Part shown: piece by piece, positions 1 to 5,620 of the stretch
How positions within the stretch are numbered: the stretch's first letter is position 1
Layout of the letters: each line of letters opens with the position of its first letter
Position numbers and translations under genes: made by a program
Notes under the pieces: generated by a model
Told to the model about the DNA's origin: nothing
Seen by the model: the letters and a program-made list of their open reading frames with translations, nothing else
Database searches by the model: none
NCBI GenBank assembly: GCA_024763405.1
Contig: JANTFQ010000064.1
Location: forward strand, 1 to 9,571
Direction of reading: 5' to 3'
Source of the DNA: Calditrichaceae bacterium
GTDB lineage: Bacteria > Calditrichota > Calditrichia > Calditrichales > Calditrichaceae
Length of the DNA: 9,571 bases

Positions 1-987
1 TATATCATCAAAGAAATTGACGGTATAAAAATCGGTATCATCGGTCTAACGACAACAAGCACACCTCTTTCGACGTTTCCGGATAATGTGGTTGATTATG
101 ATTTTATTCCTTACATCGATGCGCTGAACGAGATAGTTCCAAAGGTTAAAAAGGCAGGCGCTGAATTTCTAATGGTAGACGGCCATATTTGCAGCTATAA
201 TATGAAAGCGCTGGCGCCTGAAGCCAAACGGCTTGGAATTTCATTAATTACCGGCGGGCATTGCCACGAAATGTATTCCGATACGCTGGACGGCGTGACC
301 ATGGTGGAAGCCGGTTCTTTTATGAAAAGCTACGCCAGGATTGAACTTACCATTGATAGAAAAACCAATGAAGTGCTTTCCATATTGCCGAGTTTGGAAT
401 ACAATAAAGATGTTTCGACTCCGGATACGGCTATTGCGGCCATCGTATCTTCCTGGAAAGAAAACCTGAATACCTATTTATCCGAAGTAATCGGATATGC
501 GGATACTAAAATTGCCCGAAATTCGGATGCGATGTATAATATGATTACGGATTCCTGGCTGATAACTTTTCCGGAGGCGGATGTTTCACTAACGAATAAG
601 GGTGGAATCCGCCAGGATATTGAGGCCGGTAATATTTCACTGGAAACGATGGTTGGAGTCCTTCCTTTTTCAAATTCCATTTTAGAATTAAAGATGACAG
701 GGGCGGAGCTAAAAGATGGAATCGGAAATCTTGTGTTCGGCGGGATGACAATGACGGATGGATATAAACTCAGTAATGGCACTCCAATTTACGATGATTC
801 TGTATATCAGGTGTTGACAACCGATTATTTATATTCACGTTCGGATTATAGCTTTCAGCAAGTGGATCCCAATCCGCTGCGGACGTCTGTACATTACCGT
901 CAGCCGGTTATTGACTGGATAAAATCGTTAAATACGTCCGCTTCCAGGCCGTTAAATTCCTTTTTGGATTACGCCCCGAGGCGTTAA
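1..987 (+). CDS. 5'-nucleotidase / metallophosphoesterase family protein, 3' part
   Basis: The reading frame is open from base 1, so the gene starts upstream of the window; 328 codons are visible and a GTG at 88 is internal. The product resembles the 5'-nucleotidase/UDP-sugar hydrolase family: a two-metal phosphoesterase domain followed by a C-terminal substrate-binding domain. Visible residues 10-17 (IKIGIIGL) form a typical strand of the catalytic domain. GGHCH (85-89) is the metal-binding GGHxH motif. NKGGIR (199-204) and TTDYL near the C-terminus match conserved motifs of the C-terminal nucleotidase domain. The usual HxG segment before GGHxH reads DGHICSYN, a variant form. The N-terminal metal ligands (DxH and NHE motifs) and any signal peptide lie outside the window. 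The family is usually periplasmic or surface-exposed and releases nucleosides and phosphate from nucleotides. The exact substrate cannot be read from the sequence. Confidence 0.85.
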   Translation, partial: YIIKEIDGIKIGIIGLTTTSTPLSTFPDNVVDYDFIPYIDALNEIVPKVKKAGAEFLMVDGHICSYNMKALAPEAKRLGISLITGGHCHEMYSDTLDGVTMVEAGSFMKSYARIELTIDRKTNEVLSILPSLEYNKDVSTPDTAIAAIVSSWKENLNTYLSEVIGYADTKIARNSDAMYNMITDSWLITFPEADVSLTNKGGIRQDIEAGNISLETMVGVLPFSNSILELKMTGAELKDGIGNLVFGGMTMTDGYKLSNGTPIYDDSVYQVLTTDYLYSRSDYSFQQVDPNPLRTSVHYRQPVIDWIKSLNTSASRPLNSFLDYAPRR

Positions 988-1037
988 GGATGAATCCGTT
1001 CTTAAATATGATTTAAAAAAACAGGATAAATCATTTT

Positions 1038-1060
1038 CCGTTTTCACGGCTTTGTTTTAG
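1038..1060 (+). terminator. weak possible terminator after the nucleotidase gene
   Basis: A short CCGT-TTTC-ACGG hairpin at 1038-1049 is followed by a T-rich run (CTTTGTTTTA). It lies 50 bases after the nucleotidase stop, between two convergent genes. The stem is only 4 bp, so this is weak. On the minus strand the loop reads GAAA but no T-tract follows, so it would not serve the opposing gene. An A/T-only 6-bp inverted repeat (TTAAAT-ATG-ATTTAA, 1002-1016) lies just before it. Confidence 0.25.
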
Positions 1061-1107
1061 GGCTTTTAATCAGTTGAATTCCTTCTGCTTTGGCTGAAAG
1101 ATGGATT

Positions 1108-1932
1108 TCAATGTGTCTCTTTTTTAATAAGCAAAAGAGCATTCGAAACAGATCTTTCCCCGGCCTTATCGCTGGGGAAATTTACGATACCTTTCTGCTT
1201 AAGCCACATGGTGGTCGATCCGCCGCCATCCAAATTGATGGCATCAACACATCCCAAATTTTTCAAATATCCTTGAAGTTCATAAAGATTCATACCGGCT
1301 GCATCTGCGCTTCGCCCGTCTATGGTGATAAACAGGATGGCATCTTCATTTTTACCGATGCAGGTTCTGGGATGGCGCCTGGTTACAAATTCTGAAACGG
1401 GCAGACGGACTGCTTTTGAATTTAACAGGAGCAGAGGACCGGTAACCAATACAGCTTCTTCTTCGTGAGAGTTTTTATAAAACAGATTGGTCCTGGCAGG
1501 CTCGAGAATAAGTGCATCCGCTTTGGTTAATACGATCGCTCCGTTCACTAAACTATCCGGGAAATTCCATTTATGCCCAGGATGTTCTGCCGGGCCAATT
1601 ACCGAATCGCTTACTTCAAAATAAGTAACGCTTCCTCCACTGTCCCTGTTAAAAAAGCCGCCGTTTATGGCCATCTCGGCATGTTTGCTTAAGGCAATGG
1701 CGCTGGTTTTTTGGAGTTCCAATTTATCATAGCCAAATTCAATTTTATAGGTATTTAAAAGATTTTTTGGCACGGTCAGTATACTTATGATCTGTTTGCT
1801 GTCATAAATAGAATCGGCTTTGATTTGCACAAACGAAATGGAATCTTTTGCCGCTTGTTTATCTGTATTAATTTGCTTGCAGCTGATTGAATAAAGTAAA
1901 AGAAAAATGAGAATAATATGCTTCGGCGTCAT
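1108..1932 (-). CDS. Phosphodiester glycosidase (NAGPA) family lipoprotein
   Basis: This 274-residue protein starts with a short basic and hydrophobic segment ending in YSISC, so Cys18 is a probable lipidation site, although -3 is Ser rather than the usual Leu. The mature part matches the phosphodiester glycosidase domain named after human NAGPA and found in bacterial YigE-like proteins. Motifs are NGGFF (90-94), RHPRT (186-190), DGRS (205-208), NLDGGGST (233-240) and the closing GER-VSNALL (259-267). Enzymes of this fold cleave sugar-phosphodiester bonds; the bacterial substrates are mostly unknown but are thought to be cell-wall or exopolysaccharide-linked. The ATG directly follows the stop of the upstream lipase gene with no intervening base, so translational coupling is likely. 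The protein is expected to face the periplasm or outer surface. Family assignment is firm; substrate is unknown. Confidence 0.87.
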   Translation of the reverse strand: MTPKHIILIFLLLYSISCKQINTDKQAAKDSISFVQIKADSIYDSKQIISILTVPKNLLNTYKIEFGYDKLELQKTSAIALSKHAEMAINGGFFNRDSGGSVTYFEVSDSVIGPAEHPGHKWNFPDSLVNGAIVLTKADALILEPARTNLFYKNSHEEEAVLVTGPLLLLNSKAVRLPVSEFVTRRHPRTCIGKNEDAILFITIDGRSADAAGMNLYELQGYLKNLGCVDAINLDGGGSTTMWLKQKGIVNFPSDKAGERSVSNALLLIKKETH

Positions 1933-2664
1933 TTAGTTGTCCTTATTTGATTTTTTAAAAATCCCGTTTTTTAGAAAATATAAAATCTGCGTGGATACTT
2001 CCGGGGCATTCATTATAAAAGGATGGCTGCGCTCAACGATTAAAAAATCGGTCATTTCATCAAGTCGTGCCCGCTGGACAGACACCTTGCCATCATCCGC
2101 TCCCGGAATAATTATGGAATTAATAAAATTGATAGAACTACTTCCGGTAATTACGCCAATCTCTTCTTTAACCGGTTTTAAGGAATTTACAAACGAAACG
2201 GAATCGGCAGACAACTGGCTAAAAGCGGGCCCCATCAGTTTTTTTATACCCGGGATATTTTTTAGAAAATCTACTACTTCACTGCCTTTATTGGGAGGGG
2301 AGAGCATCACAATGCGCCCGGTTTTAATATGCGGTTTTAAATTCAGGTAGTAGCGTAATACAATACCGCCCATCGAATGTGTAACAAAATAAATTTTCTT
2401 TGTAGAATCCGTGCAAAAACGGCGTATTTCCGGTATCAGCGTATTTTGAACAATCTGCTCAATTGTTTCTTCTCTCGAAGGGTAATCCAGGTTTAAAACC
2501 CGATATCCTTCGTTTTTTAACCGTTTTTCTAATTTTTCCATAGAGTGTTTTGACCGGGCCAGTCCGTGCAGGAGGATTACATAATCATTTTCACCTTGTT
2601 GGGCATTTGCAGGGAAGAGAAAAAAGAAAATGAAAAACAAAACCAGAATGAAAATTTTAGTCAT
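1933..2664 (-). CDS. Exported alpha/beta-hydrolase (lipase/esterase-like)
   Basis: The protein has 243 residues. Residues 1-21 form a signal peptide with a very hydrophobic core rich in Phe and Leu and an ANA cleavage site before Gln22. The rest is a compact alpha/beta-hydrolase. LHGLARS (32-38) carries the HG oxyanion motif, and THSMGG (95-100) is the nucleophile elbow with Ser97. An Asp in GADDGKVS (188-195) and His214 in SHPFIM complete a plausible catalytic triad. The THSMGG and LSPPN arrangement resembles PGAP1-like and bacterial triacylglycerol lipase-like esterases. Substrate is not predictable; an acyl ester in the periplasm is likely. No clear Shine-Dalgarno sequence precedes the ATG (upstream bases read GAATTCATTGGT). 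It is the first gene of a two-gene unit with the NAGPA-type lipoprotein, its TAA touching that gene's ATG. Confidence 0.88.
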   Translation of the reverse strand: MTKIFILVLFFIFFFLFPANAQQGENDYVILLHGLARSKHSMEKLEKRLKNEGYRVLNLDYPSREETIEQIVQNTLIPEIRRFCTDSTKKIYFVTHSMGGIVLRYYLNLKPHIKTGRIVMLSPPNKGSEVVDFLKNIPGIKKLMGPAFSQLSADSVSFVNSLKPVKEEIGVITGSSSINFINSIIIPGADDGKVSVQRARLDEMTDFLIVERSHPFIMNAPEVSTQILYFLKNGIFKKSNKDN

Positions 2665-2702
2665 ACCAATGAATTCTTTTTTTTCTTAGATTACATTTAA
2701 AG

Positions 2703-2720
2703 TCAATTGAAATCAATTGA
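2703..2720. promoter_or_regulatory. paired TCAATTGA palindromes, candidate operator
   Basis: Two identical 8-bp palindromes, TCAATTGA at 2703-2710 and 2713-2720, are placed 10 bp centre to centre, one helical turn apart. They sit in the 125-bp divergent intergenic region between the lipase (-) and arfB (+). A TTGACT hexamer on the minus strand (2706-2701) overlaps the first copy and could be a -35 element for the lipase, but I see no good matching -10. The geometry suits a protein binding one face of DNA, but A/T-rich palindromes also arise by chance. Confidence 0.3.
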
Positions 2721-2737
2721 TCGCGTCCGTAATTTTG
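2706..2737 (+). promoter_or_regulatory. possible Bacteroidota-type promoter for arfB
   Basis: TAATTTTG at 2730-2737 fits the TAnnTTTG -7 element of Bacteroidota promoters. An ATTG at 2706-2709 lies 20 bases upstream, about where their TTTG -33 element would be. This would give a leader of about 45 bases before arfB. The -33 match is partial and short A/T-rich motifs are common, so this is tentative. Confidence 0.22.
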
Positions 2738-2789
2738 TGTAATAAAACAAAGATAGTTTAAAACTAATTGAAAAAGTAATCACCTGATT

Positions 2790-3206
2790 ATGATAAAAAT
2801 AACAAATACTCTTTCCATCCCGGAGAATGAACTTACTTTTATTCCTTCCCGCAGTAGCGGACCAGGCGGACAGCACGTCAATAAGGTTAATACCCGCATT
2901 ACCCTGCAGTTTAACGTGGCCATGTCACCTTCTCTTTCTGACGAACAGCGTCATCAAATTATGCGCAAATTGAAAACCCGGATTAACAAGGAGGGGGTGC
3001 TGCAAATCAGCAGTCAGTCCAGTCGCAGCCAGTTTGCCAATAAAGAAGCGGTTTTATTGCGTTTTACCGAACTTTTAAAATTAGCGTTAACAAAGAAACC
3101 ACTCCGTAAAAAAACCAAACCTTCCAAAGCTGTGAAACAGCGCCGGCTCGATCAAAAAAAGAAACAAAGTCTTCTCAAAAAAATGCGTTCAAAAAAAGAC
3201 GATTGA
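2790..3206 (+). CDS. arfB: Ribosome-rescue peptidyl-tRNA hydrolase ArfB (YaeJ)
   Basis: This 138-residue protein is nearly the length of E. coli ArfB (about 140). SSGPGGQHVNKVNTR (22-36) contains the GGQ motif (26-28) that hydrolyses peptidyl-tRNA in class I release factors. Unlike release factors it has no codon-recognition domain. Instead it ends in a Lys/Arg-rich tail (about 102-136, including KPLRKKTKPSK and KQRRLDQKKKQ). In ArfB this tail enters the empty mRNA channel of stalled ribosomes. Role: release of nascent chains from ribosomes stalled on mRNAs lacking a stop codon, as a backup to tmRNA. No strong Shine-Dalgarno precedes the ATG. The gene appears to stand alone, divergent from the lipase and 116 bases before the permease gene. 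Confidence 0.95.
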   Translation: MIKITNTLSIPENELTFIPSRSSGPGGQHVNKVNTRITLQFNVAMSPSLSDEQRHQIMRKLKTRINKEGVLQISSQSSRSQFANKEAVLLRFTELLKLALTKKPLRKKTKPSKAVKQRRLDQKKKQSLLKKMRSKKDD

Positions 3207-3242
3207 CGTTCACAGGGAATATTATCCCGTCGAAGTACATTT

Positions 3243-3314
3243 CAATTACCAATGACCAATTACCAATGACCAATTACCAAGACAAGGACTGTCAACTGAC
3301 AGCTGAACACTGAG
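3243..3314. repeat. heptanucleotide tandem repeats upstream of the permease
   Basis: Two adjacent families of 7-bp units fill most of the 116-bp gap between arfB and the permease. In 3243-3283, CAATTAC and CAATGAC alternate strictly (3243, 3250, 3257, 3264, 3271), then a shortened CAAGAC. In 3287-3314 four looser units follow: GACTGTC, AACTGAC, AGCTGAA, CACTGAG. Similar short tandemly repeated heptamers are known as STRRs in filamentous cyanobacteria and occur in other lineages. The last unit runs into GAGAG (3312-3316), the only weak ribosome-binding sequence before the permease ATG, so the tract lies in its leader or promoter region. Confidence 0.85.
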
Positions 3315-3322
3315 AGCAAAAA

Positions 3323-4558
3323 ATGGAATATATTTACACTTTTATAAATGAAACCGGTTATTTTTATTATGAAATGGCTATTTACCTCGTCTTTGGTTTT
3401 TTAGTCGCCGGGGTGCTGCACGTCTTTTTCCCGGATTCTATCGTGCGCAAACATCTTGGGAAACCGGGCATTCGCTCCATGATAAAATCCACTCTGTTTG
3501 GAATTCCTCTCCCGCTTTGCTCCTGCGGGGTTGTGCCGGTGGCCACCTCACTGCGCCGCAGCGGCGCTTCCAAAGGGGCCACGGTCTCTTTTCTTATCAG
3601 CACTCCGCAAATTGGTGCGGACAGTTTTTTACTGACCTATTCCTTATTAGGCTGGGTATTTGCCGTTTTCCGAATCGTCACTTCCGTTTTAACTGCAATT
3701 TTGGCGGGACTCTCTCTGTTGCTCTTCGATCAGGATAGCGTAAAACAAAAACCGGCAGTTACCCAAAACGCATCTCAATCCACTCCTGCCCAACGTTTGA
3801 AAGAACTTCCGTCTTATGTGGAATATGAATTGTTCGGCTCCATTGCCGGGACGCTTTTAATTGGTGTTTTGGTGGCTGGCCTTATCGGCGCGTTATTACC
3901 GGAAGGTTTTTTTATGCTGTATTTTGATTATCCGTTTCTTTCGATGCTGGTGATGCTGGCCATCGGGATTCCGATGTATGTGTGCGCTTCAGCTTCCACG
4001 CCGATTGCCGCTTCGTTGGTTTTAAAAGGTTTAAATCCCGGAGCAGCGCTGGTTTTTTTATTAACCGGCCCGGCTACAAATGCCGTAAATTTAAGTACCG
4101 TGAGCAGTATCATCGGGAAAAAATCAACCGCGCTTTATCTGGCCTCCATTTCCATAGCTGCGCTGGTTATGGGCTATTTGTTTAATCTTTTAATCGGGCA
4201 AATAGGTATGGAGACCATCCTCCATACCCATCAACATGAAATGCTGCCGCCCTGGTTAAAATGGAGCGGTGTCGTTATTTTGAGCATTATGTTTTTGATT
4301 TATTACTGGAATATGAAATTTAAGAAACTATTTGTAAAAACAAGGGGAGAGATAAAGGTGTCTCATTTAATCATTGATGTAAAAGGAATGACCTGTATGC
4401 ATTGTGCCGGTTCTGTTAAAAATGCAGTAGAATCGGTTGAGGGTGCCAGTGAAGTATCTGTGGACCTGGATAATGGGAAAGTCGATTTTAAACTGGAAAA
4501 TCCGGAACAGTTAGAAAATGTAAAAACAAAGATTAAGGACGCCGGGTATGCGGTTTAA
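3323..4558 (+). CDS. Metal-efflux permease (SO_0444/ArsP_1-like) with C-terminal HMA domain
   Basis: The protein has 411 residues. Residues about 15-335 form a polytopic membrane permease of the DUF318/ArsP_1 type, with two hydrophobic blocks split by a polar linker at about 137-165. Signature motifs are LPLCSCGVVPVATSLRRSGA (63-82, with Cys66 and Cys68), STPQIGADS (93-101), CASASTP (221-227) and TGPATNA (248-254). Residues about 346-411 form a heavy-metal-associated domain, GMTCMHCAGSV, with metal-binding Cys358 and Cys361. This architecture matches the SO_0444 family, linked to copper and zinc efflux. A His-rich HTHQHE (301-306) before the last membrane segment could also contact metal. It acts in the inner membrane, with the HMA domain probably cytoplasmic and delivering or sensing metal. 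Direct copper or zinc specificity is inferred from the family. The ATG follows a heptad-repeat tract with only a weak GAGAG ribosome-binding site. The stop codon abuts the stop of the convergent response-regulator gene. Confidence 0.88.
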   Translation: MEYIYTFINETGYFYYEMAIYLVFGFLVAGVLHVFFPDSIVRKHLGKPGIRSMIKSTLFGIPLPLCSCGVVPVATSLRRSGASKGATVSFLISTPQIGADSFLLTYSLLGWVFAVFRIVTSVLTAILAGLSLLLFDQDSVKQKPAVTQNASQSTPAQRLKELPSYVEYELFGSIAGTLLIGVLVAGLIGALLPEGFFMLYFDYPFLSMLVMLAIGIPMYVCASASTPIAASLVLKGLNPGAALVFLLTGPATNAVNLSTVSSIIGKKSTALYLASISIAALVMGYLFNLLIGQIGMETILHTHQHEMLPPWLKWSGVVILSIMFLIYYWNMKFKKLFVKTRGEIKVSHLIIDVKGMTCMHCAGSVKNAVESVEGASEVSVDLDNGKVDFKLENPEQLENVKTKIKDAGYAV

Positions 4559-5218
4559 TTAATCATCAAAAACAACCATTTTGGAAGCGCCGGAATAGGT
4601 TTCGAAACGTGTGCCAACCGGATTTTGATATTTGACGAGAAGCTCCTTGATCTTCATAATTGACTCATCCATTTTGCGGAAGCAGGTCAATTGCTGTTGA
4701 GTTGGAGCCGGCCCTAGTGATTCTTTAAGTAAAAATAAATTGCCTGTGAGAACCGTTAAAGGCTGGTTAATTTCGTGATTGGTCGTGGTGCCCATGGCCA
4801 GAATTGAATTTTTACGTTCCAATTCAATTACTTTGTCACGGGATTCCTTTAAGGAAAGATGTGTTTTAATGCGGGCCATCAACTCGGGACGGTTAAAAGG
4901 CCGGGTAACATAATCTGCAGCGCCTAATTCAAAACCTTTTACAATGCCTTCCGAATCTGTTTTTGATGTTAAAAAGATTACGGGTATGTCCTTTGTTTCC
5001 GGATTTGCTTTTAAACGTTCGCACACTTCAAATCCATCCATTTCCGGCATCATAATATCTAAAAGAATAAGGTCCGGCTTATTTTCCTGTGTTGATTTTA
5101 TTCCTTCAAGGCCATTTAAAGCCGAAATAACCTCATAGTCATAATTCTGCAAAATCAGTTCAATCATCCGCAAATTAAGGTTATTGTCGTCAATAACTAA
5201 AATTTTTGATTTTTTCAT
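4559..5218 (-). CDS. Response regulator with C-terminal H-box (DHp-like) segment, no ATPase domain
   Basis: The 219-residue protein begins with a full receiver domain (about 4-122): acidic Asp10/Asp11, phospho-acceptor Asp54 in LLDIMMPEMDG, and Thr84 in FLTSK. The usual conserved Lys of KPF is Arg106 (VTRPF). A linker coiled-coil (about 122-137) leads to a kinase-like H-box, TTTNHEINQPLTVLTGNL (144-161) with His148, followed by a helix to about 196, resembling a histidine-kinase dimerisation domain. No N, G1 or G2 boxes of an ATP-binding domain follow; the protein stops about 25 residues later. It therefore cannot phosphorylate itself, but could take or pass phosphate to a partner, or dimerise. 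No DNA-binding output domain is visible and no partner kinase lies nearby. The gene is convergent with the metal permease (stops abutting). It may be a natural short form or a truncated hybrid; the clean end favours a natural form. Confidence 0.85.
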   Translation of the reverse strand: MKKSKILVIDDNNLNLRMIELILQNYDYEVISALNGLEGIKSTQENKPDLILLDIMMPEMDGFEVCERLKANPETKDIPVIFLTSKTDSEGIVKGFELGAADYVTRPFNRPELMARIKTHLSLKESRDKVIELERKNSILAMGTTTNHEINQPLTVLTGNLFLLKESLGPAPTQQQLTCFRKMDESIMKIKELLVKYQNPVGTRFETYSGASKMVVFDD

Positions 5219-5230
5219 GCCACATCCGCT

Positions 5231-5258
5231 GTTATAATTTTAAATTAATCTTCGGCAA
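5231..5258 (-). promoter_or_regulatory. candidate promoter of the receiver/H-box gene
   Basis: Read on the minus strand, TTGCCG (5258-5253) is followed by a 16-bp A/T-rich spacer and TATAAC (5236-5231), a 5/6 match to the -10 box. The expected start near 5224 would leave a leader of only about 6 bases before the ATG at 5218, nearly leaderless. The only nearby purine-rich site, GCGGATG, would lie at or before the transcription start. Confidence 0.3.
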
Positions 5259-5430
5259 GATAAGTGGATGTATAAAAAATATTTGAGCGCGGGATCACAA
5301 ATTGAGCAAATTTGAGAAAATAGGCAGTTCCGGGTCGATGGTCTTTGAATGTATTTATTCTTATAGGTAAGGTCCGCATGATTTACCTTCCCCGTCCATA
5401 ATGAGTGCCCGTCTTTAGAGTAGTCTAAAA

Positions 5431-5553
5431 CCTCACTCCCCGAAGTATCAGGAAAGGCCAGCCTCATCTGAAAGGAGAGGAGGAAAAGAAAGTTCCCATT
5501 CTCTTTCTAGGAGAAGGAAGTACGAAGAAGTGGCCACTTTGTGAGGGGATAAG
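5431..5553. repeat. degenerate nested inverted repeat (decayed dispersed element?)
   Basis: The outer arms are CCTCACTCCCC (5431-5441) and GGGGATAAGG (5544-5553), imperfectly complementary. Inside, AAAGGAGAGGAGG (5471-5483) faces CCCATTCTCTTT (5495-5506), again with mismatches and a bulge, and another AGGAGAAGG follows at 5509-5517. This order (CCTCACnCCCC, GGAGAGG, CTCTCC, GGGG-GAGG) resembles a palindromic intergenic repeat type that I recall from many bacterial genomes, here mutated. It codes for nothing recognisable. Confidence 0.4.
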
Positions 5554-5620
5554 GTGTGTATGACGACAGAAGGAATCATAATAATTCTCATTACCCTCTG
5601 ATTTTGAAAACAGAGAATAA

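Larger units (their letters stand above)
5219..5620. other. gene-free interval between the response-regulator and ClC genes
   Basis: No convincing gene is present in these 402 bases. The interval holds the candidate promoter for the receiver/H-box gene, an imperfect inverted-repeat region (listed separately), a perfect 12-bp palindrome AAGTGGCCACTT (5528-5539), and a hairpin CTCTG/CAGAG (5596-5615) shortly after the ClC stop on the minus strand. That hairpin lacks a T-tract. A 14-bp palindrome AGAATAATTATTCT (5614-5627) covers the ClC stop codon. No tRNA-like cloverleaf or riboswitch core was recognised. Confidence 0.6.

Noticed and set aside
474..782. Minus-strand open frames inside the nucleotidase gene
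   Set aside because: They are shadows of a well-supported plus-strand coding region with conserved motifs and have no family likeness.
3243..3283. Alternating repeats considered as a CRISPR fragment
   Set aside because: Units are only 7 bp with no spacers, and no cas genes are nearby; this is a simple tandem repeat.
5240..5467. A 75-codon minus-strand open frame in the gene-free interval
   Set aside because: It overlaps the candidate promoter of the receiver/H-box gene and the decayed inverted repeat, has no recognisable domain or good ribosome-binding site, and its composition looks like translated repeat DNA. A genome-wide search for copies would test whether it is a relic.
5560..5601. 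A 13-residue hydrophobic mini-ORF on the plus strand with AAGG upstream
   Set aside because: It is too short to judge, has no downstream plus-strand gene, and lies at the edge of the degenerate repeat.
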